From Babylonia areolata (Eukaryota > Mollusca > Gastropoda > Neogastropoda > Buccinidae), in NCBI RefSeq assembly GCF_041734735.1, contig NC_134883.1, forward strand, positions 17,242,747 through 17,306,746: DNA of 64,000 nucleotides, written 5' to 3'. This document shows, piece by piece, positions 47,629-60,050 of the stretch. The first letter of the stretch is position 1. Each line of letters starts with the position of its first letter. The notes beneath the pieces were generated by a model, which saw only the letters and a list, made by a program, of their open reading frames with translations, did no database searches and was not told the DNA's origin. The position numbers and the translations under genes were made by a program.

Positions 47629-48129
47629 GTAAACTGTAACAAATTCATTTTCTCTGGAAATTCTTTGTCTGCCAATACCAAATTTGGATTCAGCATACTA
47701 GGAAAACTAAATCTTCACAGTCATACCAACAATAGGTTGTAATTCTTCCGAAATAAGCCGTATTTCTGGATCATTAACGTTTGATATCGCTGAGCTCGAC
47801 TCGGATCCAAAAAACTAATAATTCCGCTTCCCAGTTGCCGGAATGTCGGCCATGTTTGGTTAGAAGACGGCATTAAATCGTTTTTCTTGTTCCCAATTAA
47901 AAGAAAAGAAATACAAAATCTAGACAGAACGCATACATTGACACTAACTACATCATCGACATGTTTACTGAATTAACTAGAATGAACATAAAAGAGAAAC
48001 TGAATGGTCAGTGTGGTAATTTCTAAATGCAACGAAGCCTATCGAACACGGATCTCCACAGATCTCGAGAAAACGGCTACATGTTGCAGTGTGCTCGAGG
48101 CGATGACAACGTCTCCTTTAGCACACTCA
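46046..48129. other. Intergenic stretch with microsatellites
   Basis: (GA)n at about 46576-46627 joined to (GACA)n at about 46628-46670, and (GT)n at about 47568-47627. No gene recognised. Confidence 0.55.
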
Positions 48130-48361
48130 TTAACTCACTCAGTACGGCCAGTCCTCTCTTCTCCTCTGCACAGACCCCTCGGATGTCCAGTGGGTGTCTG
48201 AATGACCCAACCTTTAGCTTCCGTCGTCAGAATTGTGGTATTCTTTGTCAACATTCACGTCTTCAGAAAAAGAACCTTCCGCTTGCAATATTTTGATGAT
48301 GGTAATTGGGCTGAAACGCTGTTAACGTCGTCTCTTTCGCCGTTCGTATGGAAAGAGTTAA
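48130..48361. mobile_element. TTAA-flanked short MITE
   Basis: Begins TTAACTCACTCAGTACGGCC and ends with the complement of TTAACTCTTTCCATACGAAC, so it is bounded by TTAA and has imperfect inverted ends of about 20 bases. The first bases match the start of the 6415 element (TTAACTCACTC), which suggests the same transposase family, probably piggyBac-like. Length 232; no coding capacity. Confidence 0.6.
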
Positions 48362-48998
48362 AGAATTTCTTATATAACACGATTTAAACAGCGTTATCGC
48401 CTTGATCTCGCTTTATAAAAAAAACAACAACAACAAAAAACATGCTTAAATTTTAATTTTTGTACATCAGTGTTATATGCGCAATAGTGCTGTGACTAAG
48501 ACTATTTCTTTCCACCTGAATGTGCTTGGTTCGAATCTGCATACCGCCCCCCCCCCCCCCTCCCCTTTTTTTCTGTTTCAACCCGAAGCTTTTTAATAAT
48601 ACAGAACACATTTTAACGATTACACAGATATATATATATATATATATATATATTGTAAGTGAGTATCACACGTGAGTCTTGAGGGCCTTGCCTCTCTTGT
48701 TAATTTCTAAGCTATTCCCGTCTTTTCAATGACTTCACTCCTCAGATATTTCATAAAAAGGCTTTCATATGCAAAACGATTCCCACAGTGACCAATTCTT
48801 TTAGAAAAGTTTTAGAAAAGGCAGCCGCTAACAAGAATTTCAGCATGTTTATTCTAGTTAAATCATTACTTTTTTAAAACAGTACTTAAAAAATATTCGT
48901 ATGCAATAGACACGTCGATGGTGTAGTTAGCATCGATCTGTGTGTTCTTTTTATCTGTTCTTTTAACTGCAAACAAGAAAGAGAATATCATGCTGACT
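48362..48998. other. Intergenic; possible SINE head remnant
   Basis: At 48484-48545 TAGTGCTGTGACTAAGAC and TTGGTTCGAATCTGC look like degraded tRNA A and B boxes, followed by a poly(C) run and (TA)n at about 48631-48652. Too little is left to assign a family. Confidence 0.3.
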
Positions 48999-49238
48999 TA
49001 ACCACAACCACACGCTATTCTCTTCATCACAAACATTATCTGGCAATAAACCGGGAACGACAGAAGCAGATCTTGCTTATCAGTAAGGATGTTCCTAACT
49101 CCACGGTAAATTCCATACACTTTGGAACATTCTTAACCCTAAGCAAAACCACCCCGGATCGGCAAGATTTGCTGTTGTCGTTCCCGGTTTATTGCCGGAT
49201 AACGTTATGTTGTGGAGAACAGCATTTCGTTGTGGTTA
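48999..49238. mobile_element. Long inverted-repeat MITE related to the one at 23129
   Basis: A 240-base near-palindrome. Outer ends TAACCACAAC and GTTGTGGTTA; strong inner arms ATAAACCGGGAACGAC / GTCGTTCCCGGTTTAT; and a core with AAGGATGTTCCT, GGTAAATTCCATACAC and GGAACATTCTTAA. The core is shared with the palindrome at 23129-23267. No coding capacity. Confidence 0.7.
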
Positions 49239-49578
49239 TCAGGGTTATCATACAGACTCAGTTCCTTTATACACTCGTGAGCTGCCAACAAAGTGACTAT
49301 TTTCTGTCCGTTTCAAGCTTGATGCCGAAGGTATGAACCACCATGTTCAAATCTTTCTACAGTCAGTCCCCCCCCCCCTTTCACCCTCTGCTTCACAACA
49401 CGACCGTTCCCTTTTTCCTTGTGCAGTTCATTTCATTGATCTGTCTAAACTGCACGTGCATTGTTTATGTTTCATGGGTTTTTTTCTTTTCCCAACGAGA
49501 TGCATAATTTCAGTAATCTTTTGTTTTTGTTGTTTGCATTGTTCGTATGCTTGTTTGTATCATCTCTCTCCCTCTCCC

Positions 49579-49629
<51 letters not shown>

Positions 49630-50368
49630 TGGATATAGATAGATAAATAGATAGATGGATAGATATGGGGGCGTGCTTGAGTGCGTGTGAACGAAGGTGA
49701 GCGCAAAGATCCTCGCTTTAAAAGCCTTCGCCGTCGGCTAGGTCACAAACGGGGTGAACTTACTGCCTGGTCCGGACAGACAAACCTTACGGTAAACATC
49801 CGTTCGCAAACAAACGGGAAGCACTTGGTGACATTTCCTCTTATATATACATTACGCACGCCCACGCGACCCACTCCCCCACCCAACCCCCGGGTGTTGG
49901 ATATCAAATGGTCACTCCTCGACAAGGACCCTGCCGTTAAAAGCGTTGTGGACGAGGCTGGCAGTTCTACAGACCTTTTTTAATACCCGGCTATCTTTCG
50001 TCAAGACGTTGGCCAGGAGCACTTCAGTACACATCAAAGCCGCCGTCCCTGTGTGGTGTTCAGTCACCACCTGACGTTCATATGATCGGCGCTCAATCAT
50101 GAAAGGGGAAAAACAAACCGCTCGTTTTAACACACATTTATATGCACACGTAAGGCACTCTTCCAGCTCTTTTTCATACACAGCGAGTGGAGAGAGAGAG
50201 AGAGAGAGAGAGAGAGGGGAGGGTGGAGGGAGGAAGAGGAGACAGAGACATAGAGAGAAACAGACAGACTGACAGACATTCAGGTGGGAAGACAGTTCAT
50301 TCCTTTGGAACACACTCGCCTGAAGCTTTGAAGTCAGGAAAGGGTGAAGGGGGTTGTTTCATTTGTTA

Positions 50369-50401
<33 letters not shown>

Positions 50402-51450
50402 GCTGTTATTGTTGTTTTTCGGGGATTGTTCTTTGTTGCTTGTAGTCCAGCCGAACGCACAGGACTGTCAAACCATACAAATGTTCAACCGCGTCAACAC
50501 AAAACTGTCACGTCTACCAACAAAAAAAGAAAAGAAAGGAAAAAAAGAAAGAAAGAAGACAAACCCACAAAACACAATTCACGACACATTATCCTAACCA
50601 TTTAGCTTCACAGGGCAAATAAGACAAGGCCGCGCTCAGGACGTCTGCCCTTCCGCTTAATTTATCACCCCAAGATTACCATAAAAAAATCGTAAAAAAA
50701 GGAAGAAAAAACAAACAACAACAATACTTCAAAGCTAAACAAAAAATACACTCAAATGCCATATAGGCAAATAAGAGAATGGACAGCTAGTGCCCATCCC
50801 AGCGTTTACAATTTCACTACCTATTCGCCAGAGCAAAACAGCACAGATCGTCCATCACAGACTGCGGAAAAGAGAAAAAATATATCAAGGCATGCTCGTA
50901 AAAATAAATGGGAATGGACTGGAAGTTAAAGAAGTAGTCAATGGTCAGGAAGAAAGAAAAAGGCGGAGATAAAGAGAGCAATAGAAAAGAGGATATTTCC
51001 AGCATAAAATCTGCCAAAGGCGGGGATTCTGTTAATCGTATAAAGAACCCTGGCATTCCACGGGGGACTGTTTTTTTTGGGGGGAGGAGGGGTAGGAGTT
51101 ATGTAACACTGCGGTGATTCCATTAGACAAAGAGAGAGAGAGAGTGAGTGTGTGTGTTGGGGGGGGGGGGGGGGGGGGGGGGAGGGTTGTGGGGGGGGGG
51201 GGATGCGTTATAAGGGAGGGAGATCGAGAGATCGACAGTGCCAGGTACGGAGATCGTACTTGCAACAGTCTGTATTTCAAAGAACACACCATTTTTTATC
51301 ATCAAAGAACGCATGACGATGCATCAACAGAACACACATCAGGGTATCACATACTCTGTCATCATATATCATTCCTCAGCTTGAATCCTGGCACCAAAAC
51401 AACATTTTACCAAGTAACACGACAGAGGAGCACTGGTCTATCCGTGGCTA
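49239..51450. other. Intergenic stretch with microsatellites
   Basis: (GT)n at about 49581-49626, (GA)n at 50190-50216, (GT)n at 50371-50400, and long G-runs at about 51158-51200. No gene recognised. Confidence 0.55.
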
Positions 51451-51454
51451 GGAA

Positions 51455-52466
51455 TACCCTTGCTGATGGTTACAGCGATGCGCGCACTAACTTATCAGAA
51501 AGTAGAGATACCGCTCTAACTTATCAGAAAGTAGAGATACCGCACTAACATTTCAGAAAGTAGAGATACCGCACTAACATATCAGAAAGTAGAGATACCG
51601 CACTAATCAGAAAGTAGAGATACCGCGCTAACATATCAGAAAGTACAGATGCCGCACTAACATATCAGAAAGTAGATATACCGCACTAATCAGAAAGTAG
51701 AGATACCGCACTAACATACTAGAAAGTAGAGATACCGCACTAACAAATCAGAAAGTAGAGATACCGCACTAACATATCAGAAAGTAGAGATACCGCCCTA
51801 ACAAATCAGAAGGTAGAGATACCGCACTAATCAGAAAGTAGAGATACCGCACTAACATATCAGAAGCAGAGATACCGCACTAACATATCAGAAAGTAGAG
51901 ATACCGCACTAACATATCAGAAGCAGAGATACCGCACTAACATATCAGAAGCAGAGATACCGCACTAACATATCAGAAGCAGAGATACCGCACTAACATA
52001 TCAGAAAGTAGAGATACTGCTCTAACATATCAGAAAGCAGAGATACCACACTAACGTATCAGAAAGCAGAGATACTGCACTAACAAATCAGAAAGCAGAG
52101 ATACCGCACTAACATATCAGAAGCAGAGATACTGCTCTAACATATCAGAAAGCAGAGATACTGCTCTAACATATCAGAAAGCAGAGATACCGCACTAACA
52201 TATCAGAAAGCAGAGATACTGCACTAACAAATCAGAAAGCAGAGATACCGCACTAACATATCAGAAAGCAGAGATACCGCACTAACATATCAGAAAGCAG
52301 AGATACTGCTCTAACTTATCAGAAAGTAGAGATAGAGATACCGCACTAACATATCAGAAAGCAGAGATACTGCTCTAACATTATCAGAAAGCAGAGATAC
52401 TGCTCTAACTTATCAGAAAGTAGAGATACCGCACTAACTTATCAGAAAGTAGAGATACCGCTCCCT
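51455..52466. repeat. 29-bp minisatellite, about 36 copies
   Basis: Unit TATCAGAAAGTAGAGATACC followed by GCACTAACA, 28-29 bases, with shortened units lacking ACATA and two sequence types (AAAGTAG near the left, GAAGCAG / AAAGCAG to the right). The two types are partly segregated along the array, a sign of regional homogenisation. No neighbouring exon is recognised. Confidence 0.92.
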
Positions 52467-53007
52467 ACTGAGAAAGCACTCCTCGCCACGTCCTCCTCCA
52501 CAAGGGAAATAAACTCTTATCTCCGTCCTGACCCTAAAGTCATCCTCCCACAATATCCCTGGAAGTAAACACACGGAAACAATGCTCAGTGGGTTACATT
52601 CATGTAGGTCACTCTTTCCTCATATACTCTTCATATACAAACGATGATATATTCCATTGTTTGTGCTTTGTGATGAACTCTTAAATAATACAGGTGCATC
52701 TTCTCCAGTCCCAGGATTTATATATCAAGTCCACATTGTTCACAGTTGCTTCTACGGGTACAATTTTCTACAGGTATTATTTTCCACAGATACCATACTT
52801 CGCAACAAACTGGGTTGTTTTTTTTTTCAAATTCACCAGCTTAACAAAGCTTTCTACTTGCCTTAGATACTTTCAAACTTAAATCGGGTTTTGCAAATAT
52901 TGATGTTCATGCAGATATGCATAGAAATGATAAAAACGAGTGTTCGTTTTTTTGTTTTTGTTTTGTTTTTTTCTTTTCTTTTTTAAATTTTGATCAGTTG
53001 AAAACCA

Positions 53008-53190
53008 ATGTTTAAATCACATCGACATAGAATAAACAAACTCCACTGGCTGAACACCGGCATCGTATCAACCATGTATTCATGTATTGTTTACAGCGCA
53101 GAGTATTGCTTACCTGTATTGACTGATCGCACGGCGCACGTGAACGGATATGAAATACTCCGCACTTCTACACTTAAACACAGCGAATGA
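53008..53190 (+). mobile_element. Possible short LINE C-terminal fragment
   Basis: A + strand stretch reads MYSCIVYSAEYCLPVLTDR and TAHVNGYE, which resembles the YS.AEYC.PVW.RS.H motif after the RT domain of some molluscan LINEs. The upstream and downstream parts are absent. Weak call. Confidence 0.3.
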
Positions 53191-53839
53191 CATTTTCTCT
53201 ACCGATAGAAAGTGGAAATTGATGTAACACGATATCCGAAACATAGATCCACGAACTGCCTAGGATTGTTTTATGATCTTCAGGATACAAGACACACTTA
53301 TCTGCCACAGGCAAAATGACGTGTAGGTGTGATCAACGAACACCTGCCACAGGCAGCATGGGGTGTAGGTGTACTCAACGAACACCACCTGATTTCTCCC
53401 TGCTGTCTGACCTTTACCAGTATTGTACTGTTTATCGAGACCATGCAGTCAGTCTGTTCTTCGCTTCATACCCTGTCAGCCAAGCAGACCCGTACGTTAA
53501 ACAATAAGTCTTGGACTTTGAGAACGATGGCGCATCTTTTTTTTTTCTTCTTCTTCAACCGCAAAAGCTACAAAGGCGATTCTTCCAAAAACTCTGGAGT
53601 TGAATTGAGAACAAATGGAGGCAGACGAGCGGTCTGAGGATAATGCTTTTGAAACAGCGCAGAAGATTGGGCAGCAAAACAAGAAATTATATACCCATAT
53701 ATACGTATCATTTACTCATTTAGTTATTTATGTGAGCATAGCTAAAGTAATCACTCATTTGTGTATCAAATATTTCCTGTATCGTGTGTGTGATATTCAA
53801 TACTTATCTGATCATTTTCCTGTCTACATTTGTTAGCAT

Positions 53840-54679
53840 ACAGAAACCACTCATTTACCTATTGAATACTTATGGCATCATGTACGTGATTGCAGGAACC
53901 ACTCATTTACCTATTGAATACTTATGGCATCATGTACGTGATTGCAGGAACCACTCATTTACCTATTGAATACTTAAGGCATCATTGTATGTGATTGCAG
54001 GAACCACTCATTTACCTATTGAATACTTATGGCATCATGTACGTGATTGCAGGAACCACTCATTTACCTATTGAATACTTATGGCATCATGTACGTGATT
54101 GCAGGAACCACTCATTTACCTATTGAATACTTATGGCATCATGTACGTGATTGCAGGAACCACTCATTTACCTATTGAATACTTAAGGCATCATTGTATG
54201 TGATTGCAGGAACCACTCATTTACCTATTGAATACTTATGGCATCATGTACGTGATTGCAGGAACCACTCATTTACCTATTGAATACTTATGGCATCATT
54301 GTATGTGATTGCAGGAACCACTCATTTACCTATTGAATACTTATGGCATCATGTACGTGATTGCAGGAACCACTCATTTACCTATTGAATACTTAAGGCA
54401 TCATTGTATGTGATTGCAGGAACCACTCATTTACCTATTGAATACTTATGGCATCATGTACGTGATTGCAGGAACCACTCATTTACCTATTGAATACTTA
54501 TGGCATCATGTACGTGATTGCAGGAACCACTCATTTACCTATTGAATACTTATGGCATCATGTACGTGATTGCAGGAACCACTCATTTACCTATTGAATA
54601 CTTATGGCATCATGTACGTGATTGCAGGAACCACTCATTTACCTATTGAATACTTATGGCATCATGTACATGATTGCAG
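53840..54679 (+). repeat. 52-bp array upstream of the protease gene, about 16 copies
   Basis: Unit AACCACTCATTTACCTATTG, AATACTTATGGCATCATG, TACGTGATTGCAGG; some units have AAGGCATCATTGTATG and are 53 long. Nearly identical copies, so recent expansion. Every unit holds GTGATTGCAG/G, an acceptor-like end, and the last one (54679) is followed by non-repeat sequence that leads to the protease start codon 162 bases on. Confidence 0.93.
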
Positions 54680-54841
54680 GAGCGCTGAGAATGGAGCCGA
54701 CTCACGGATGTAGAAAATGACAAATGGCTGCCATCTCCCTGGCACACTCCTGGCTACGAATTCGGGCAACTTGACAATTTATCGTCCCGTATTACACAAC
54801 AACATCATCGTGTAGCCGTTCTCCTCCGACCGAGCAGAAAC

Positions 54842-57793
54842 ATGGCACAAATACGTCATCAGCTGTTGGTGCTCCTCTCTCTCCTCTTCTCCTCCTTTCA
54901 GCACTTCCTGCATAGTGCGCATGCACAAAACAGCCCCACTGATTTCCGGTCCCGCATGTCAAGGTTGCAGGCAACGCGCACTGTGCTGATGAGTCAGCTG
55001 GCTGCTATGGTGGAGAGGCGTCACCACGTGCTTCCGGTCAGGACTAACACTGATGCAGATTGCCACCCTCACTGTGGTGAAGCTGCCAAGAATCCTGACA
55101 GCGTGTTCATGTCGGGTTTGTCCGAAGTGCACTTGAAAGATGTGGAAGCGTTGAACTCTGCAGACTTTGCAAACTATCTGGATCATGTTGAAGATCGGCA
55201 GAAAGGCGATATAACGTCCGGGAAAAACGACTACAGAAATAGCAGCGTGCTTTCAGGCAGACATGAAAAGACCTTTGTTAATCAAATGGATACGGAGCTG
55301 TCTTCTTTGAGGAGTTTTCTACACCAGTGGATGTGGCAGAAGAGTCTAGATCAGCACAAACAAAGAAGAACAGCATTGGGAAGATCCTCTAATGATAATC
55401 CATTTTTACAACCGAGAAATTCCCAAACGAAAAACAGATCGGAAACGAAGGGAGCAAATGAAAACGGTGTGAGATACAACTTTGGGAATTCTGATGACTT
55501 GAAAGAAAATGGTGGGAATCATATCGCCTTCAATTTCGACGAAAAGAAAAAAGAATTGTGGCGTCATTCAGGACAGGCCTCACAGGGCCAGGACCACACG
55601 ATGTCAGACTCACTTCCACCACTGGCAGACAGAAAACAATGGGACAGTCCGAAGGGAAGTCAGGGAGATGACACCGACCCTCCAACCCCGTCACTGATGT
55701 CATCACCACCCGTAGCACAAGCTGCTCCCAGAAAGCGGAGGCCAGGACCTTCCCACCGACACGGGCCAACGCCCGATCCCCTCAGCAAACGAATGGCGGG
55801 TGCCTACAACCAGCAGGTGTTTGTCCACGGACACGACGACCGGCGCCGCGTGCTGCTGCCTCAGATGCGGAAGTTCCCCTTCTCCAACATCGCGCGCCTG
55901 TCCACGGGCTGCACGGGCACCCTGGTCACGCCGCGCCACGTGCTGACCGCCGCCCACTGCGTCCACAACGGCTTCGGCTTCAGGGACAACCTGGAGAAGC
56001 TGAAGATCGAGATCCCCGACACGATGGGCTTCAAGAACTACTACGCCCAGAAGATCACCATCCCCACGGGCTGGCTGCGCGAGGAGCGGAGAGCGTGGGG
56101 CGGGAGCGCAGGGAGCGGGAGGAGGGCCATGTACGACTACGCCGTGGTGCACCTGACGCTGTCCGTGGCGGGCCGCACGCGCTTCCTGCCCCTGGCCGTG
56201 CCGCGCCCCGAGGTGCTGCAGATGGACTTCCACTTCCTCGCCTTCCCCGAGGACGACCAGCAGCTCTGGCGCTCCGTCTGCCTGGCCTCTCAGCACATGG
56301 CCCTGGGCGACGGGAACCTCATCATGACCAGGTCACCCAGCCTGTCTGTCTGCTCTTTAGTCTGTTGTTTATTTCTATCTTATTTTGTATGTATTTGTTT
56401 TATTTCATATCTATTGATTCATTTGATTATTTAATCCATTCATTCATCTATATATTGATTTTATTTCATATCCATTTATTCATTTATTTATTTATATTTA
56501 CTTACTTTGATGCTTACAAACCAGGCGACTAGACATAGCCATATAAAGGTCAGTGATTCCTGCCCGCTGGATCGAGACGTTATGTCGGTCAGGGTCAAGT
56601 TTACCTGGCCGTTTTCCCCTCACCATGTCATCTTGTATTTTTCCCGTTCCTGCTCAGAACTCCTGCACATTCTGTTGGTTTTTATTAACATTGAGGTGAA
56701 CTCCATACATATCAAAGATTTCAGTTTTGAAAACAAATGAAAACGCAAAGAAAGACGGGCGCAATAGCCGAGTGGACTTTCAATCTGACGGCCCTGGGTT
56801 CGAATCTTGGTAACGGTGCCTGGTGGGTAACGGGTACAGATTTTTGCCGATCACATAATTATGTGCAGAACTGCTAGTGCTTGAACCCCCTTCGTGTGTA
56901 GACGCACGCAGAAGATCAAATACGCACGTTAAAGATCCTGTAATCCATGTCAGCGTTCGGTGGGTTGTGGAAACAACAACATACCTAGCATGCACACCCC
57001 CAGAAACGTAGTATGGCTGCCTACATGGCGGAGTAAACAAACAAAATGGTCATACACGTAAATTGTTACCTGTCTGTATGTTTATATATGTGCGTGACTG
57101 AAACCTGATTCAATGATACAGTAAACGAATGATAAGCGCCCAATGGTAACTGTTAGTCGGCTCCACCCGGGAGACAGCCTGTTGTGCACATGACTCCGTG
57201 TTTGTAAAGCGCTTGGAGCGTGTCCTCCGACCGAAGATAGGCGCTATATAAATAAGTATTCACATCATATCATCACATCAAGGACAAAGAATCCAAACGA
57301 CATGTAAATAGACAAACACAAAACAAAGACTATTAGAAAAATATTAGCAATGTATCTTTTTTTTTAAAAGAGGAAATGTGTGGTGAAAACTTCCAGAATG
57401 CAGAGTCTCTGTAAATAACTGAAATGTGTCTGGGTATCCATGCGGTAGTTAATCGATTACCAGCTTGTTTGAAATCGAAATCAAAACTAAGTACAAAAAT
57501 GTATATATTGACTTTGTTCACAGTTACCGTAGGTTGAAACTGAATTATCAGTATCAACTGTGACAGAGTAACACGACCCGCGAGTAAAAAGACAATAAAT
57601 CACTGACTGTTTACATCAGCCGATTGAAAATCGAACCCGGTGGTTAAGGAGACTGCCTGTGTACGCATGCCAGCAGGCACGCCCAGAATTAAGACGAGCA
57701 CTCGCGCGCGCGCGCGCGCATACACACACACACCACAATGCATGTAAACACACGTAAGCACAAACGCACGCACGAACACACACACACACACAC

Positions 57794-57851
<58 letters not shown>

Positions 57852-60050
57852 ACGCGCGATGCGAGAGTTAAAAAACAAAGATATCATATACGGCTTCGTT
57901 TGACAAGCAGTGTCTGACAGTCCTCCCCCCCCCCTCCCCCCTGTCTCCCCCTCAAAGCTATCAACATTCATAACGGACCTACGTCCACAGCTGATGTGAA
58001 CACGGAAGGCTTCGTGGGGAGCGGTTCGTGGATATGGTTTCTGTTATTTCTGTCCGAGTTCCACAGCAAAACATCACATTACAGCCATAATTATTGCGGC
58101 GGCCATGCTTTCAACGACGAGCACTAACTTCTATGGTGATATTGGGTGCAAGAAGGGGGTGGGGGAGGGGAGAGGAAAAACAACAACAACAAAAGTTCAA
58201 AGCAGCGTGTATCCTTTACCGACTCTGCTGTTGTCATGCGCGATGCGGCATGGTCACGATTGGTTAAACCCACACGAAGCTCGTTGATTTCTGGGGGGGG
58301 GGGGGGGGGGGGGCAAGGAGAGAATAAAAAGGGCGAAGGTAAAAGTGGGGTGGGGGAGTAAAAAAAAGGAGCGTTACTTATTTTTTCAAATGATATTCAA
58401 GATTTTTTTTTTAATATGTAAGTGGTACTCTTCTCCATCATTCCTTTCCTCCTCTCTGTTTTATGTTTGAGGTATGTCCGGGATTCTCACATTTCTTCCC
58501 GCGCGCCCCGTTACCTTTTACCACCTTTCTACCCTGCCTCTGTTATGCATCTATTTCTCTGTATCTCATCCACACAAAGTTTACACTGTTCTTTTTACCA
58601 GTAACCTTCTCCACTGTTACACGTGCCCATACATTCTCCTCTTTTTTGATTTGTTTTTCTTTTTAATCTGGTCCGAGTCATGCAGTGACAACCCCACGAA
58701 TTTTCGTAAAGAGTGGTATTCCACGTGAAAGTCCAATTTTTCCTGTTTATCACTACTTTCATTGTGTTGTACTGTCAACGTGTTTCCTGTGTGAAATACT
58801 GATGCCTTCCTCGGGCACAGCGCGTGCAACGGAACAGCACCACCCGTATTCTTTCTGACCGTCTGCATGTAAAGTGGTTTTCCTTACAATGTGGATTTTT
58901 TTTCAGTAAGATGTTGCTACAAACAGCATTTTATTTGCTGTGGGTTCTTTTTCGTGCGCAAGATGCGTGCTTGTTGCTACAAACAGCATTTTATTTGCTG
59001 TGGGTTCTTTTCCGTGCACATGATGCACGCTGCGCGCGTGTACAGTCGCATCCGGAAGACCATCACACAAACTACCACCCAGAGTTTAGTGGAGAGGGAA
59101 AACAAACTATCTGGACCCTTGTGAGACTGGTCCTTAATACCTCTTGCTCTCAGGGCGGGCGCTATGGCCACCAGATGACCATGTCAGTGAACCTCGCTCC
59201 CCTAAAGTTTCTCCTTTCTGATGAAAACGGGCCAGACGTGCTTATTTCTTTTTCCATCGACAAACAGAAACGTTCGTTCGTTCTTTTCTGAGCCTCTCTT
59301 CCTATTGTTGTTTTTGCCATGCGGTGAGTATTATGACGATAAACTTATCTTTTCCCCTCCTTTTGTTTTCTTGTCCTCTTGTCTTCCGTACACTATTCTA
59401 ATGATTTTCTTTACGAGGGTAGGACGAAAACAGGCCAATAAATGTGTTTGGCATTTTGTTGTTGGTTTTTTTCTCCCCTTTTTCCATCAATTGATTTGGG
59501 TTTCCTGGCTTTCAGGTGTGACGCCGCAGTGGGCAACTCCGGAGCGGCGGTGTTCATCCAGGATCCGAACCACGGGGGGCTGAAGGTGGTGGGGCTGCTG
59601 TCCAACACCATGCACGTGTCGCACCACCGCTCCTTCCTCCGCTACAGCATCATCACGGCGCTCACCTGGTCCAAGCTCAACCACATCTGCCAGGAGCTGG
59701 CACACCTGGGGCAGGTATACAGCGTGTGTCCCCCCGTCCGCTTCATGCGCCGCCCGCCCTCCCCCCGCCGCCAGCTGGAGCTGCAGGTCATCCCGTTCTT
59801 CGGGAAGAGAGTTCCCGACACCCGGGGCACAACACAGGCACCCGCCTGGTCCCCGAGAAGTGTTTCCAAGCGGCAGGGCGGGTCAGTGGAATCAGGCACT
59901 CCTGTGACAGTTTCCAACAGACGTTGTAGCCCCGTGCGTGATGCTCCGTGCAGGAGGAACAAAGTCCCGTGTCAGCGGAGCAGGTCTGTTGTCAGGTCAT
60001 CGTTGTCTTCAAGGCGAGTTTCCAGGCGGTCGGTCAGTGTTTTTCCTTGA
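54842..60050 (+). CDS. Secreted trypsin-fold serine protease, PRSS23-like, two coding exons
   Basis: Exons 54842-56331 and 59516-60050, GT-AG intron, 674 residues. A signal peptide covers about residues 1-28 ([12 protein letters not shown] core, ending SAHA/Q). Residues 30-345 are a poorly conserved polar linker with basic cleavage candidates RKRR (297-300) and SKR (315-317). The peptidase domain begins near 345: [19 protein letters not shown], then AAHC with His372, MYDYAVV with Asp432, and [13 protein letters not shown] with Ser505. The [17 protein letters not shown] and CDA..G.SG signatures match the PRSS23/PRSS35 group rather than digestive trypsins. The triad is complete, so activity is possible. 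It is larger than human PRSS23 (383 residues), through the long N-terminal linker and a basic Arg/Ser-rich tail of about 110 residues. The start AAACATGG fits a good initiation context. Base composition jumps from AT-rich to very GC-rich near 55800. Substrate unknown. Confidence 0.9.
56754..57290 (+). mobile_element. Long tRNA-derived SINE (family B) with LINE-like 3' tail
   Basis: Head GACGGGCGCAATAGCCGAG and B box TGGGTTCGAATCTTGG. Body as in the other copies (TGCCTGGTGGGTAACGGG, ACGCACGTTAAAGATCCTG, GCGTTCGGTGGGTTGTGG, GCATGCACACCCCC). Unlike the copies at 31458 and 35021 it continues for about 230 bases to GTAAAGCGCTTGGAGCG, GGCGCTATATAAATAAG and a CATCATATCATCACATC tail. That tail resembles the 3' end of the LINE at 11880-11960 and suggests the partner LINE used for mobilisation. 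The head lacks a few bases between the A box and ACTTTCAATC. Confidence 0.85.
57690..57855. repeat. (CG)n / (CA)n microsatellite
   Basis: (GC)n at 57704-57720 followed by CA-rich sequence to 57851, inside the protease intron. Confidence 0.9.
58911..59030 (+). repeat. 60-bp tandem duplication in the protease intron
   Basis: TTGCTACAAACAGCATTTTA and TTTGCTGTGGGTTCTTTT, followed by CGTGCRCA, occur twice, 60 bases apart, nearly identical. Recent local duplication; no function seen. Confidence 0.85.

Larger units (their letters stand above)
56332..59515 (+). other. Intron of the protease gene
   Basis: Starts GTCACC, an uncommon but GT donor, and ends TGGCTTTCAG. It holds a SINE (56754-57290), CG/CA microsatellites at about 57700-57850, G-runs at about 58290-58312, and a 60-base tandem duplication at 58911-59030. 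No exon is recognised inside it. Confidence 0.75.

Noticed and set aside
51455-52466. Regular 28-29 bp repeats resembling a CRISPR array
   Set aside because: The units are contiguous with no unique spacers, and the genome is eukaryotic.
55703-56532. Antisense and shifted frames of 145-197 codons within the protease exon
   Set aside because: They arise because the GC-rich peptidase region has few stops in any frame. The true frame has signature motifs and a complete triad.
57604-57660. B-box-like GGGTTCGATTTTC on the minus strand in the protease intron
   Set aside because: No A box at the right distance and no SINE body; too weak to call.
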